Assembly (NCBI RefSeq): GCF_045862395.1
Contig: NZ_AP023087.1
Span: 868,001 to 932,000 of the forward strand
Direction of reading: 5' to 3'
DNA length: 64,000 nucleotides
Origin: Marinicellulosiphila megalodicopiae
GTDB lineage: Bacteria > Pseudomonadota > Gammaproteobacteria > Pseudomonadales > Natronospirillaceae
The notes beneath the pieces were generated by a model. That model saw nothing but the letters and a program-made list of their open reading frames with translations. It was not told the origin of the DNA and searched no databases. The stretch's first letter is position 1. Each line of letters begins with the position of its first letter. Shown one piece after another: positions 17,665 through 27,397 of this stretch. The translations under genes were made by a program, and so were the position numbers.

Positions 17665-18878
17665 TACTGGCGATACTTCTCAAAAAATCTAGCAATGCGT
17701 GTCATGGTAATGGTTAGTTCATCTGGAGATTGTAAAAATACTAATCGAAAATGATCCGGTGACGGCCAATTAAACCCTTTACCGTGAACCAACAGTACTT
17801 TTTCTTGAACCAATAAATCCAATACCATTTTTTCATCGTCTTGAATATTGAATTTCTCTCGATCCATTTTGACAAACATATAAAGCGCGCCTTTTGGTTT
17901 GACGCAGCTGATGCCATCTATTTTATTTAATTCTGACCATGCAATGTCTCTTTGAATACAAAGACGACCTGTAGGCATAACTAAATCTTCAATGGATTGG
18001 CGACCGCCAAGTGCGGTTTGAATTGCATGCTGTGCTGGAACGTTTGCACATAAACGCATTGACGATAAAATATTAAGGCCAGCTATAAAATCTTTTGCGT
18101 GTTTTTTAGGGCCGCTTATTACCATCCAACCTGAGCGATATCCAGCCAAGCGGTAATTTTTTGATAAACCGCCATATGTAATGATAAATACATCTTCACA
18201 TAAACTTGCGATTGGGGTGTGTTTTACACCATCATATAAAATTTTATCGTAAATTTCGTCGGCTAAAATAATTAGGCCATATTCACGCGCTAATTCAATG
18301 ATCTGTAATAATGTTTCGTCATCATACAGAGCGCCTGTTGGATTATTTGGGTTGATGATAACAATAGCGCGAGTACGATCTGTTATTTTTTTGCGAATAT
18401 CATCAATGCATGGATACCATAGATTTTCCTCATCGCATAAATAATGTACTGCTTTACCGCCTGCTAAGTTTACTGAAGCCGTCCAAAGCGGGTAATCTGG
18501 CATTGGAATTAATATTTCATCTTCATTATTTAAAAGTGCCATAGTGGTTAGGCTAATTAATTCGCTCACACCATTTCCAAGATAAATATCTTCAATGGTG
18601 ACACCTTCTACTTCTTTCTTTTGAAATTCTTGCATAACGGCTTTTCTTGCAGAATACAGGCCTTTAGATTCACAGTATCCTTCGGAATTTTGCAGATTTT
18701 TAATCACATCTGTGACAATTTCATCAGGTGCATTTAGGCCAAAATGAGCAGGTGAACCCACATTTAATTTCATGATACGATGGCCTTCGTCTTCAAGACG
18801 CTTGGCGGCATCCAATACAGGTCCACGAATGTCGTAACATACATTTGCTAACTTGTTGGATTTTTTTAATTCGTTCAT
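17664..18878 (-). CDS. alaA: Alanine-synthesising glutamate-pyruvate aminotransferase AlaA
   Basis: A 404-aa class I PLP aminotransferase of the AlaA/YfbQ group. Motifs: NVGSPAHFGLNAP near the N-terminus, INPNNPTGALYDDE, LADEIYDKILYDG, and the Schiff-base lysine in GGLSKNYRLAGYRSGW. These strings match AlaA better than AspC. It precedes the small 132-aa gene and diverges from msrB. Confidence 0.93.
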   Translation of the reverse strand: MNELKKSNKLANVCYDIRGPVLDAAKRLEDEGHRIMKLNVGSPAHFGLNAPDEIVTDVIKNLQNSEGYCESKGLYSARKAVMQEFQKKEVEGVTIEDIYLGNGVSELISLTTMALLNNEDEILIPMPDYPLWTASVNLAGGKAVHYLCDEENLWYPCIDDIRKKITDRTRAIVIINPNNPTGALYDDETLLQIIELAREYGLIILADEIYDKILYDGVKHTPIASLCEDVFIITYGGLSKNYRLAGYRSGWMVISGPKKHAKDFIAGLNILSSMRLCANVPAQHAIQTALGGRQSIEDLVMPTGRLCIQRDIAWSELNKIDGISCVKPKGALYMFVKMDREKFNIQDDEKMVLDLLVQEKVLLVHGKGFNWPSPDHFRLVFLQSPDELTITMTRIARFFEKYRQ

Positions 18879-18959
18879 GATTGCACCTTAAGGCCGTTTA
18901 GTAAAAGTACGCTATCATACTCTTTAATCGAAAACTCGAAAACCAATTTGGAGAAAATC

Positions 18960-19340
18960 GTGGATAAAGCGCTGTTAAAAGAGAAATTAAGTTCAATTGC
19001 ATGGGAAGTGACTCAAAATAAATCTACTGAGCGTCCGTTTACAGGTGAATTTAATAACTTCACCGATGATGGTCAGTATAGTTGTATCTGCTGTGGTTCA
19101 CTATTATTTGAATCAAGTACGAAATTTGATGCGGGTTGTGGGTGGCCGAGTTTTTATGAGGGTATTGATGGTGATGCAATTAAAAAAATCAGAGATACGT
19201 CTCATGGAATGATTCGAGATGAGGTTGTTTGTGCTCATTGTGATGCTCACTTGGGGCATGTATTTCCAGATGGGCCACAACCTACAGGTTTGCGTTATTG
19301 TATTAACTCTGCAAGTATTGATTTTAAAAAACAAGATTAA
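18960..19340 (+). CDS. msrB: Peptide methionine (R)-S-oxide reductase MsrB
   Basis: Reduces methionine-R-sulfoxide in proteins. The 126-aa form begins at GTG 18960, chosen because GGAG at 18950-18953 sits at ribosome-binding distance; the frame is also open from a TTG at 18948, but that codon overlaps the Shine-Dalgarno. Two CxxC zinc pairs (CICC and CAHC), GCGWPSFYEGI, GHVFPDGP and the catalytic Cys in LRYCINSASI are all present. The last four bases overlap the convergent gene. Confidence 0.95.
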   Translation: MDKALLKEKLSSIAWEVTQNKSTERPFTGEFNNFTDDGQYSCICCGSLLFESSTKFDAGCGWPSFYEGIDGDAIKKIRDTSHGMIRDEVVCAHCDAHLGHVFPDGPQPTGLRYCINSASIDFKKQD

Positions 19341-20113
19341 TCATAATCTTGTTTTTGTTGCCAAGTATCTTGGTCGTCTTCTAAGGAGTCAAGTGACTGA
19401 GAAAGGCTGTTGTTGGCGAGTGAGGCTTGATTGCGTTCTGCGGTGTATTCGCGCCAAGTGGTTTGAATATCAGATATGAAATTATTTAATTCGATGCTGT
19501 GTTGTTTGAATTGATCTCGGTGTTTGCTTTTACTGATCGCCTCGATGGCTTTTTGGCTTTGGTTATGTGCTTCACGATATTTTTCAGCTTCCAAGTTTTG
19601 TTTGGCGTTATGAATATAAAAATCATAAATGGCTTCAAGCATCATTACTTCGATTTGTTCAATCAGACTTTCGGCCATTGAATTTGGAATGCGTTTTAAT
19701 GTATAGCTGTCTTGGGTGTAGGAGTGAAGGGATTTTAAGGCGCTTCTATAAACATTGACCTTTGAGGGTTCGACTTCTGAGCTTTGTGACTGGGGATTAT
19801 TTTTGAATTGTTGTCTTTGATTGATGATTAGTTGCATATCGCTTTGAAGGTATTCTTTTTGACTTGGGTGTATTTCGATGCATTGACGATACGCTGTAAT
19901 TAAAGATTGAAAAACAAAGTCTCGTAATTCAACAGTCCAATATTTCCCTGGCAACGTGCGAAGTGTGTTTTGCAAGCGTTTGATTTGCGTAGTTAATTCT
20001 GCAATTTTTGCTTGCCTGGCCAGTTTTGTGCGATGTTTTCCTTGTGCAACTAACATTGCAATGAACATCCCTGCAAAAATAACAACGATGCAAATAGTGA
20101 TTATGCTATTCAT
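19337..20113 (-). CDS. Membrane-anchored coiled-coil protein of unknown function
   Basis: A 258-aa protein with one N-terminal TM helix (about residues 4-23, IITICIVVIFAGMFIAMLVA), a basic stop-transfer segment, then a long soluble region rich in Gln, Lys and Glu that looks helical. No catalytic motif seen. It lies downstream of lapA, where many gammaproteobacteria have lapB, but it has neither the TPR count nor the C-terminal rubredoxin cysteines of LapB. Function unknown. Confidence 0.7.
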   Translation of the reverse strand: MNSIITICIVVIFAGMFIAMLVAQGKHRTKLARQAKIAELTTQIKRLQNTLRTLPGKYWTVELRDFVFQSLITAYRQCIEIHPSQKEYLQSDMQLIINQRQQFKNNPQSQSSEVEPSKVNVYRSALKSLHSYTQDSYTLKRIPNSMAESLIEQIEVMMLEAIYDFYIHNAKQNLEAEKYREAHNQSQKAIEAISKSKHRDQFKQHSIELNNFISDIQTTWREYTAERNQASLANNSLSQSLDSLEDDQDTWQQKQDYD

Positions 20114-20164
20114 GAGCGTGTTTTAGTCTTTAAAGTTATATGTAAATTGAGTGTAGACTAAAAA

Positions 20165-20410
20165 CTATTTTTTGGGAGGAGTGCGTTTTTTTCGAAGAAA
20201 TAAAGGGCTGAGTACAATTAACGTTAGAGTAACGCCAAAAATAAATGCAATGAGTAGCCATACAAAAAGTGGGGCTTCAGGGCTTTTAAAATCTAAAAAA
20301 GATAAATTGATGGGTTGGGTATTTTCGCTGCTAAACCCTATCGCAATGCCAATAGCAGTGAAACATAAAAGGATTAGCCAGAATTTTAGTAATTTAAATA
20401 GTTTAATCAT
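20165..20410 (-). CDS. lapA: LapA-domain inner-membrane protein
   Basis: An 81-aa protein with two TM helices (about 9-27 and 45-68) around a short loop NTQPINLSFLDFKSPEAPLF, the LapA (DUF1049/YciS) pattern, and a basic tail. LapA works with LapB in controlling LPS synthesis in E. coli. It starts eight bases after ihfB, the usual ihfB-lapA order. Confidence 0.87.
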   Translation of the reverse strand: MIKLFKLLKFWLILLCFTAIGIAIGFSSENTQPINLSFLDFKSPEAPLFVWLLIAFIFGVTLTLIVLSPLFLRKKRTPPKK

Positions 20411-20418
20411 GGTGCGAA

Positions 20419-20709
20419 TTATTGATCAATACTGGCGTTAACGCAATCCCTAAGTTCTTTACCTGGTTTAAAATGTGGTACAAACTTCCCATCTAAAATA
20501 ACAGATTCGCCTGTTTTTGGGTTGCGCCCAGTTCTAGCGTTTCTATAATGCAGAGAAAAACTACCAAATCCGCGAATCTCAATGCGATCACCGTCGGCTA
20601 GGGTTTCGCTCATTGCATCAAGCATGATTTTAATCGCATGTTCGATGTCTTTAACAGAAAGTTGATCTTGTTTTTCAATTATTCGTTCTATTAATTCTGA
20701 TTTTGTCAT
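20419..20709 (-). CDS. ihfB: Integration host factor subunit beta
   Basis: A 96-aa HU/IHF-family DNA-bending protein. The DNA-intercalating arm sequence GRNPKTGE is present together with IEIRGFGSFSLHYRNARTGRNP, typical of IHF beta. It follows rpsA and precedes lapA, as in other gammaproteobacteria. The ribosome binding site AGGAG (rc of ctcct) precedes the ATG. Its own promoter should lie in the roughly 180 bases downstream of the rpsA terminator. Confidence 0.95.
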   Translation of the reverse strand: MTKSELIERIIEKQDQLSVKDIEHAIKIMLDAMSETLADGDRIEIRGFGSFSLHYRNARTGRNPKTGESVILDGKFVPHFKPGKELRDCVNASIDQ

Positions 20710-20890
20710 TATACTCTCCTGTAACCTTTTTCAGTTTGTCATGTAATTATGACATTTGAATGTAATGCTATAGGTTGTTTTTTGAACAGATTTATTCTAA
20801 GACTAAATCACAAGACAGTCAAACGCAAGTCCTTATTTTTAAAGGCCTTTTTTAAATATGGAATATTAATGGTTTGATTAATGACAGGCA

Positions 20891-20922
20891 AAAAAAAGCC
20901 GAGAATCAATCTCGGCTTTTTG
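20891..20922 (-). terminator. Rho-independent terminator after rpsA
   Basis: GCCGAGA / TCTCGGC stem flanked by A and T runs; on the minus strand it ends in a run of seven T. It separates rpsA from ihfB. Confidence 0.88.
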
Positions 20923-20938
20923 TATGAATCAATAAAAT

Positions 20939-22615
20939 TTATTTATTGTCCATTTGTTGCTTGATTAGGTCACCAATTGTAGTTGGGCCTTCAGCTTCAG
21001 CTTGTTTTTCGCGTAATTCTTTAACCGCTGATTTCTCATCATCAACATCTTTCGACTTGATAGATAAACCAATTACACGGTTTTTACGGTCAACGTTGAT
21101 GATTTTAGCTTCAACTTCGTCGCCTTCTTTAAGAACGTTACGAGCATCTTCAACTTTATCTTGGCTGATTTCAGAAGCTTTTAATACAGCTTCTACTTCT
21201 TCAGCTAAAGTGATGATTGCGCCTTTCGCGTCAACTTCTTTAACGATACCTTTAACAATTGCGCCTTTGTCGTTTTCAGAAGCGAATTCTGCAAACGGAT
21301 CAGAGTCTAATTGCTTGATACCTAAAGAAATACGTTCACGTTCAGAATCGATAGATAAGATAGTTGTTTCTAGCTCATCACCTTTCTTATAACGACGAAC
21401 TGCTTCTTCACCAGATTCGTTCCAGCTGATATCAGACAGGTGAACTAAACCGTCGATGCCGCCTTCAAGACCTAAGAAGATACCGAAATCAGTGATCGAT
21501 TTGATCTTACCTGACACTTTATCATTCTTCTCATACTTACCAGAGAAATCTTCCCATGGGTTAGTTTGAGTTTGTTTGATACCTAAAGAGATACGACGAC
21601 GTTCTTCGTCAATATCAAGTACCATAACGCTGATTTCATCACCAACTTGTACCACTTTAGAAGGGTGGATGTTTTTGTTAGTCCAATCCATTTCTGAAAC
21701 GTGAACTAAACCTTCAACACCAGTTTCTAACTCTGCGAAACAACCGTAGTCTGTTAAGTTAGTCACTTTAGCAACAACGTGCTTGTCTTCTGGGTAACGA
21801 GCTTTGATGTCTATCCAAGGATCTTCGCCTAATTGCTTAAGACCTAGTGATACACGATTACGCTCGCGATCAAACTTAAGAACTTTAACGTCTATCTCAT
21901 CGCCAACTGCAACGATTTCGCTTGGGTGCTTGATGCGTTTCCAAGCCATATCAGTGATATGTAATAAACCATCAACACCACCAAGATCAACGAAAGCACC
22001 GTAGTCTGTAAGGTTCTTAACGATACCTTTAACTTCTTGACCTTCTTGAAGGTTAGAAAGTAATTCGTCACGTTCAACTGAGTTAGCTTGCTCAAGAACT
22101 GCACGACGAGATACAACAACGTTGTTACGTTTTTGATCAAGTTTGATTACTTTAAATTCTAACTCTTTGCCTTCTAGGTGAGTAGTTTCACGTACTGGGC
22201 GTACATCTACTAATGAACCAGGAAGGAACGCGCGGATTGCGTTAACTTCAACAGTGAAACCGCCTTTAACTTTACCGTTAATCACACCGATCACAACTTC
22301 TTCAGCGGTGAATACACGCTCAAGCTCTAACCAAGATTCAGCACGTTTCGCTTTTTCACGAGATAATTTGGTAGCACCAAATCCGTCTTCAACTGCTTCT
22401 AGTGATACTTTAACTTCATCACCAATTGCAACTTCGATCTCGCCTTTATCGTTTAGGAATTGCGCGCGTGGCACGATGCCTTCAGATTTAAGACCTGCGT
22501 GAATTGTTACCCAGTCGTTGTCGATATCAACAACAACACCTGTAACAATTGAACCCTGTTGCATGTCAGTGGTTTTTAAACTTTCTTCAAATAATTCAGC
22601 AAAATTCTCGCTCAT
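20939..22615 (-). CDS. rpsA: 30S ribosomal protein S1
   Basis: A 558-aa protein with six S1 RNA-binding repeats; typical repeat strings are TDYGAFVDLGGVDGLLHITDM and TDFGIFLGLEGGIDGLVHLSD. The start was set at 22615 to give MSENFAELFEESL, the conserved N-terminus; the 20 upstream codons in frame are not family-like. Codon use looks more biased than in neighbours, as expected for an abundant protein. cmk, the usual upstream neighbour, is absent; sfsA lies there instead, so rpsA uses its own promoter. Confidence 0.97.
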   Translation of the reverse strand: MSENFAELFEESLKTTDMQQGSIVTGVVVDIDNDWVTIHAGLKSEGIVPRAQFLNDKGEIEVAIGDEVKVSLEAVEDGFGATKLSREKAKRAESWLELERVFTAEEVVIGVINGKVKGGFTVEVNAIRAFLPGSLVDVRPVRETTHLEGKELEFKVIKLDQKRNNVVVSRRAVLEQANSVERDELLSNLQEGQEVKGIVKNLTDYGAFVDLGGVDGLLHITDMAWKRIKHPSEIVAVGDEIDVKVLKFDRERNRVSLGLKQLGEDPWIDIKARYPEDKHVVAKVTNLTDYGCFAELETGVEGLVHVSEMDWTNKNIHPSKVVQVGDEISVMVLDIDEERRRISLGIKQTQTNPWEDFSGKYEKNDKVSGKIKSITDFGIFLGLEGGIDGLVHLSDISWNESGEEAVRRYKKGDELETTILSIDSERERISLGIKQLDSDPFAEFASENDKGAIVKGIVKEVDAKGAIITLAEEVEAVLKASEISQDKVEDARNVLKEGDEVEAKIINVDRKNRVIGLSIKSKDVDDEKSAVKELREKQAEAEGPTTIGDLIKQQMDNK

Positions 22616-22813
22616 TATTTTAATACCTAATAATGTGATTAACGGCTCAACGGTGTGAGCACTGCCGTATCCCAATCCATACGGGTCAACCTGAGTTATG
22701 CAACAAAATCTACGACTGGGCGTTTAAGTGATTATGCTGCGGTAAAATGAATGCCTAAATTTAGTCTATCTCTTCAAAAAAAGCGAAAAAGATAGGTAAA
22801 AAAAGGAGCGCGT

Positions 22814-22841
22814 ATTTTACAGTATGCGTATATAGATGCAA
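22814..22841 (-). promoter_or_regulatory. Sigma-70-type promoter for rpsA
   Basis: On the minus strand TTGCAT (22841-22836), a 16-base spacer and TAAAAT (22819-22814). Transcription should begin near 22807, giving a leader of about 190 bases. The leader contains an imperfect stem CTATCT/AGATAG near 22767-22796; S1 leaders are often autoregulated, which is an inference here. Confidence 0.7.
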
Positions 22842-22868
22842 GTGTTTATATTTTGAGCGCTTTGGGCA

Positions 22869-23573
22869 TTAAATAATGACGTGGACTTGTTTGTCTAAAA
22901 AGATCTGATCGGGTGAAATGTTGCTTTTATAAGCAAGAATTTCAACGCCTTTTTTGTGTGCTTCATAAAGTAGTTCGTGGTAGGTGGGATCTATGTGTTT
23001 TGCTGCTTCAACTTGATGAATACCTTGGTGTGCAACATGAAATAAAAGCACGGCTCTAAAGCCCTGTTGTTTCATAAGAATGAGTTCGCGCAGATGTTTG
23101 TGTCCGCGAGTAGTGACTGAGTCAGGAAAGTAGCCTTGTGAGTCCTCAAGCAGTGTGACGTTTTTTACTTCAATGTATGCGTTTGGCTCGGTTGGGTGGT
23201 TGCACATTAATATATCGATACGGCTCTTTTCTTCGCCGTACTTCTGTTCTGTTAATATGTTTTCGTAGCCAGATAACTCTTGAATTACACCGTTTTCAAT
23301 GCCTTCTTTAATAATGGCATTAGCGCGGTTAGTTTGAATGCAGGCAAGATGTTGATGATCTACTTCAATTAACTCCCAGGTGAATTTTAGTTTTCTTTTT
23401 GGGTTGTCGCTTGTTGAATACCATACCTTTGAGTTTTCTTGTAATAATCCTTTCATTGAGCCTGTATTGGGGCAGTGAGTAATGATCGTACTGCCGTCAT
23501 CTAAAAGAATGTCGGCAAAAAAACGTTTGTAGCGTTTAATTAAACGACCAGATAATAACGTTGGGAAGTTCAT
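22869..23573 (-). CDS. sfsA: SfsA-family protein (DNA/RNA-binding nuclease-like)
   Basis: A 234-aa SfsA homologue. Motifs: THCPNTGSMKGLL, RKLKFTWELIE, EKSRIDILMC and AYIEVKNVTLLE (the D...ExK nuclease-like core), FPDSVTTRGHKHLREL. E. coli SfsA was first described as a sugar-fermentation stimulator. It overlaps the upstream aminotransferase gene by four bases (ATGA). Confidence 0.92.
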   Translation of the reverse strand: MNFPTLLSGRLIKRYKRFFADILLDDGSTIITHCPNTGSMKGLLQENSKVWYSTSDNPKRKLKFTWELIEVDHQHLACIQTNRANAIIKEGIENGVIQELSGYENILTEQKYGEEKSRIDILMCNHPTEPNAYIEVKNVTLLEDSQGYFPDSVTTRGHKHLRELILMKQQGFRAVLLFHVAHQGIHQVEAAKHIDPTYHELLYEAHKKGVEILAYKSNISPDQIFLDKQVHVII

Positions 23574-24739
23574 GATATTAAGCCTTTTAGATAGATGGAA
23601 ATACGTTCAATAGCTTGTTTTAAGCGAGCAATTTCTGATGTATAGGCAATTCTCACCATTTGATTAGACTGAAAACCGCGAAAATCTTTGCCAGGAGTTA
23701 TAGCGACACCAGTGTGCTCAAGTAAATCTTGGCAAAATTGCATGCTGTCTTTTGTAAATGCACTGGCATCTGCATAAATATAAAATGCACCATCGCAGGG
23801 TTGCTCTATTTTAAAGCCTAGTTTTTTTAATTCAGGTAATAAATAATCTCGGCGCTGGGTAAATTGTTTGGCGCGTTGTTTGAACTGTTGAATACAATCA
23901 TCGTCAAGTGCGCGAATAGCTGCGTATTGAGCGGGAGTAGGTGCTGATAAATATAAGTTTTGTGCAAGTTTATCCGCAGCTTCAATCATGTGTTCAGGCA
24001 CGACAATCCAGCCAATGCGCCAACCAGTCATTGAGAAAAATTTTGAAAAACTGTTAATGACAATGGTTTGGTCGCTCACACTTAATGCAGTTGAGTTGCT
24101 GTTGTTGTGAGTTAGGCCTTGATAGATTTCATCAACAATTAATTGGCTTTTAATTTTGTTTGCATGATTAGTTAATAAATGAATCTCTTCGTCATCAAGC
24201 ACTGCGCCAGTAGGATTTGCAGGGCTGGCAATTAATAAACCTTTGTTTGCAGCTGTCCAATATTGCTCGATAAGTGATTGGGTTACTTTGAAATTTTGAC
24301 GTGCATCAATGGGAATGGCTGCATGCTTGGCGCCTAATAAATCAATAAAATGTTGATTGCATGGATAGCCCGGTTCCGTAATTACCATGGTGTCGGATGT
24401 ATCAAGAATTAAGCTTAGTGCCAGCATCAAGCCTGACGATGCACCAGGTGTAATAAAGATACGGTTCGGATTAATGGTGGTGTTGAATTCTGATTGGTAA
24501 TACTGACTCAGTTTTTCTCTTAATTCTATTAGGCCAGCAGAGGCTGTGTATTTGGTGTTGCCAGCTAAAATTGCGTTGGCGCCTGCTTGTGCCACCTCTG
24601 GTAAATCAGGAAAATCGGGCTCACCCACCTCCAAATGAATGATGTCCTCGCCTTTTGCTTCTAGTGCTTTTGCCTTTGATAAAATGTCCATCACGTAAAA
24701 TGGGGCGATATCATTTAGTCTGTTTGCCAGTGCTACCAT
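23570..24739 (-). CDS. Class I/II PLP-dependent aminotransferase
   Basis: A 389-aa fold-type I aminotransferase. Visible motifs: LEVGEPDFPDLPEV, ASPANPTGAVLDDEE, VDEIYQGLTH, and the PLP lysine in INSFSKFFSMTGWRIGW with the C-terminal substrate Arg in VRIAYTSE. This group includes AspC/AlaC-like enzymes; the amino-acid substrate cannot be told from sequence. It is coupled to sfsA and diverges from gluQRS. Confidence 0.88.
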   Translation of the reverse strand: MVALANRLNDIAPFYVMDILSKAKALEAKGEDIIHLEVGEPDFPDLPEVAQAGANAILAGNTKYTASAGLIELREKLSQYYQSEFNTTINPNRIFITPGASSGLMLALSLILDTSDTMVITEPGYPCNQHFIDLLGAKHAAIPIDARQNFKVTQSLIEQYWTAANKGLLIASPANPTGAVLDDEEIHLLTNHANKIKSQLIVDEIYQGLTHNNSNSTALSVSDQTIVINSFSKFFSMTGWRIGWIVVPEHMIEAADKLAQNLYLSAPTPAQYAAIRALDDDCIQQFKQRAKQFTQRRDYLLPELKKLGFKIEQPCDGAFYIYADASAFTKDSMQFCQDLLEHTGVAITPGKDFRGFQSNQMVRIAYTSEIARLKQAIERISIYLKGLIS

Positions 24740-24788
24740 TATTCAAAACCTGTAAACTGTGAAAATCGAACATTCTAACAGTTAAAGG

Positions 24789-25685
24789 TTGAAAACACAG
24801 TTGGCCACTCAAACAAAATACATAGGCAGATTTGCCCCGACACCAACCGGTTATTTGCATATGGGCTCGCTTGTGGCTGCACTTGCAAGCTATCTTGACG
24901 CAAAAGCTAATCAAGGTAAGTGGTTGGTGCGCATTGATGACATTGACCCGCCAAGAGAGGTTGCTGGTGCATCTGACTCAATATTAAAATGTTTGGAGCG
25001 CTTTGGATTAAATTGGGATGACTCAGTTGTGTATCAGTCTAAGCAAAATGACAAATACGAAGCGTATCTGGCTGAGTTGGCGCAAAACACATATCGCTGT
25101 GAATGCTCAAGAAAAATGATTGGTTCAGGGTTGTACGCAGGAACTTGTTTTGAAAAGTCGATTGAGCCATCAAAGCCGACGTCAGTCAGGTTGAATGTAG
25201 CAGGTGCGCTGGTTGAATTTAATGATCGCATTCAATCTTTGCAAACTGAGCAAGCAAGTGAAGATTTTGTTATTAAACGAAAAGACAATCTTTGGTCATA
25301 TCATTTAGCGGTAGTTGTGGATGATTATTTAGCGGGTGTGACGGATGTCGTAAGGGGAATAGATTTGATGGATTCGACGTTTAATCATATTCATTTACAA
25401 AAGATGCTTGGATTTAATCAGCCAAGTTATGCGCATATTCCCGTTGTGATTCAAGCTAATGGTCAAAAATTAAGTAAACAGAATATGGCGGTGCCTGTTG
25501 GGGTTAATGCAAAAAGTGTTGAACGTGAGTTGAAATTGGCACTTAGTTTGTTGGGAATAAGTGTGGAAGATGCTGTTAATGTTAAAGATGTGCTGGATTT
25601 GGCTGTGAAATCATGGAATATCGAAAAATTAAAAGGAATTGAGGTTGTAAGTTGTAATGTTGGAGGAGTACCTCTGAAAGGGTAA
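24789..25685 (+). CDS. gluQRS: Glutamyl-Q tRNA(Asp) synthetase
   Basis: A truncated class I glutamyl-tRNA synthetase paralogue that attaches Glu to queuosine 34 of tRNA-Asp. It has GRFAPTPTGYLHMGSL (HIGH-like HMGS), the RIDDIDPPRE motif, a zinc site C-E-C ... Y-x3-C, and QKLSKQN in place of KMSKS. The 298-aa length lacks an anticodon-binding domain, as expected. No ATG precedes the catalytic core; TTG 24789 or TTG 24801 must be used, so the exact start is uncertain. Confidence 0.92.
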   Translation: MKTQLATQTKYIGRFAPTPTGYLHMGSLVAALASYLDAKANQGKWLVRIDDIDPPREVAGASDSILKCLERFGLNWDDSVVYQSKQNDKYEAYLAELAQNTYRCECSRKMIGSGLYAGTCFEKSIEPSKPTSVRLNVAGALVEFNDRIQSLQTEQASEDFVIKRKDNLWSYHLAVVVDDYLAGVTDVVRGIDLMDSTFNHIHLQKMLGFNQPSYAHIPVVIQANGQKLSKQNMAVPVGVNAKSVERELKLALSLLGISVEDAVNVKDVLDLAVKSWNIEKLKGIEVVSCNVGGVPLKG

Positions 25686-25948
25686 CGAATTCAATATAGT
25701 GATCTGTGATAATACATAAAAGAAAAGTGCGGTAGCGATTTTAGTAAAAAATTGTAAAAATTTAATATAAAGCTATCCTTCCAAAGAATGAATGCGCTAT
25801 TGAATTAAATGATTTGCTTAGATTAATTCTTTGTCCACTTTAAAAAGTTGGTTTTTTTTAGGGTGAACATTGCAATGAAACGATGTTTTAAGCATACTTG
25901 CGCCGATTTTTTCTAACCCATTATTATTAACTAAAACTGGATGCAACT

Positions 25949-27388
25949 ATGAATAATACAAGCAGTCCTGATCAATTGACTTACAACTATAAAGTTGTGC
26001 GCCAATTTGCTTTCATGACGGTTGTTTGGGGAATTATTGGTATGTTGGTTGGCGTGGTTATCGCTTCTCAGCTTATATTTCCTGAATTCACTTTAATTTT
26101 TGATCAACTTCACTTTGGTCGTCTTCGACCTATTCATACCAATGCAGTAATATTTGCATTTGGTGGCTCGGCGCTATTCGCCACTTCTTATTACGTTGTA
26201 CAACGTACCTGTCAAGCGCGCTTGGCTTTTGAAGGGTTGGTGAAATTTACGTTCTGGGGTTGGCAAGCAGTGATCGTATTAGCGGTCATTACTTTATCAT
26301 TGGGGTACACCTCTGCTAAAGAATACGCTGAATTAGAATGGCCAATTGATATATTGATCACGCTGGTTTGGGTTTCTTATTTAGCTGTATTTATCGGCAC
26401 CATTATGCGTCGTAAATCATCACATATTTATGTGGCTAACTGGTTTTATTTAGCATTTATCATCACAATTGCAGTGTTGCATGTTGTGAATAGTGCATTT
26501 ACACCGGTCACACTCTTTAAATCTTATTCAGCTTACTCGGGTACTCGCGATGCGATGATTCAGTGGTGGTATGGTCATAACGCAGTAGGATTCTTCTTAA
26601 CTGCAGGTTTCTTGGGGATGATGTATTACTTTGTACCTAAGCAAGCTAACCGTCCTGTATTCTCGTACCGTTTATCCATTGTTCATTTTTGGGCTTTGAT
26701 CAGTATTTATATGTGGGCTGGTGGACATCACCTTCATTATTCTTCATTGCCAGATTGGGCGCAAACCGCCGGTATGGTTATGTCGTTAATATTATTAGCG
26801 CCTTCTTGGGGCGGCATGATCAACGGTATGATGACGTTATCAGGTGCTTGGCATAAACTTCGTACTGACCCTATCTTACGATTCTTAGTTTTATCCTTAG
26901 CTTTCTATGGTATGTCTACCTTTGAAGGCCCAATGATGGCTATTAAAACGGTTAACGCGTTATCACATAATACAGATTGGACAATTGGTCACGTACATGC
27001 AGGTGCATTAGGCTGGGTTGCTATGATCACAATTGGCGCAACTTATCATATGGTTCCTGTTATTTGGGGTGCTAAGCAAATGCACTCAACGATGTTAATT
27101 AATGTTCACTTCTGGTTAGCAACAACTGGAACAGTTTTGTACATCGTAGCCATGTGGATCAATGGTTTGATGCAAGGTTTCTTCTGGCGAGCATTTGATG
27201 ATTACGGCACATTAAAGTATGAATTTGTTGAGAGTGTTGAGAATAGTAAGTTTGGTTACATCATGCGCGCCATTGGTGGTGCTATTTTCTTAACGGGTAT
27301 GTTGATCATGCTATATAACGTTTGGATGACTATGCAAGATGCCAAAAAAGAACAACAATCCGATTCTTTAGAATCAAAAACAGCTTAA
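25949..27388 (+). CDS. ccoN: cbb3-type cytochrome c oxidase subunit I
   Basis: The catalytic haem-copper subunit of the high-affinity terminal oxidase. A 479-aa polytopic protein with about twelve TM helices and the conserved His ligands (IHTNAVIF, WWYGHNAVGF, GGHHLHYSSLPDW, TIGHVHAGALGW). It starts the ccoNOQP operon, 263 bases after gluQRS. I looked for an FNR/ANR palindrome upstream and found no convincing one. Confidence 0.97.
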   Translation: MNNTSSPDQLTYNYKVVRQFAFMTVVWGIIGMLVGVVIASQLIFPEFTLIFDQLHFGRLRPIHTNAVIFAFGGSALFATSYYVVQRTCQARLAFEGLVKFTFWGWQAVIVLAVITLSLGYTSAKEYAELEWPIDILITLVWVSYLAVFIGTIMRRKSSHIYVANWFYLAFIITIAVLHVVNSAFTPVTLFKSYSAYSGTRDAMIQWWYGHNAVGFFLTAGFLGMMYYFVPKQANRPVFSYRLSIVHFWALISIYMWAGGHHLHYSSLPDWAQTAGMVMSLILLAPSWGGMINGMMTLSGAWHKLRTDPILRFLVLSLAFYGMSTFEGPMMAIKTVNALSHNTDWTIGHVHAGALGWVAMITIGATYHMVPVIWGAKQMHSTMLINVHFWLATTGTVLYIVAMWINGLMQGFFWRAFDDYGTLKYEFVESVENSKFGYIMRAIGGAIFLTGMLIMLYNVWMTMQDAKKEQQSDSLESKTA

Positions 27389-27397
27389 GGGGGCGTT

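Noticed and set aside
25686..25948. FNR/ANR box upstream of ccoN
   Set aside because: TTGAA-N4-ATGAT-like sequence near 25801 has mismatches in both halves; not convincing.
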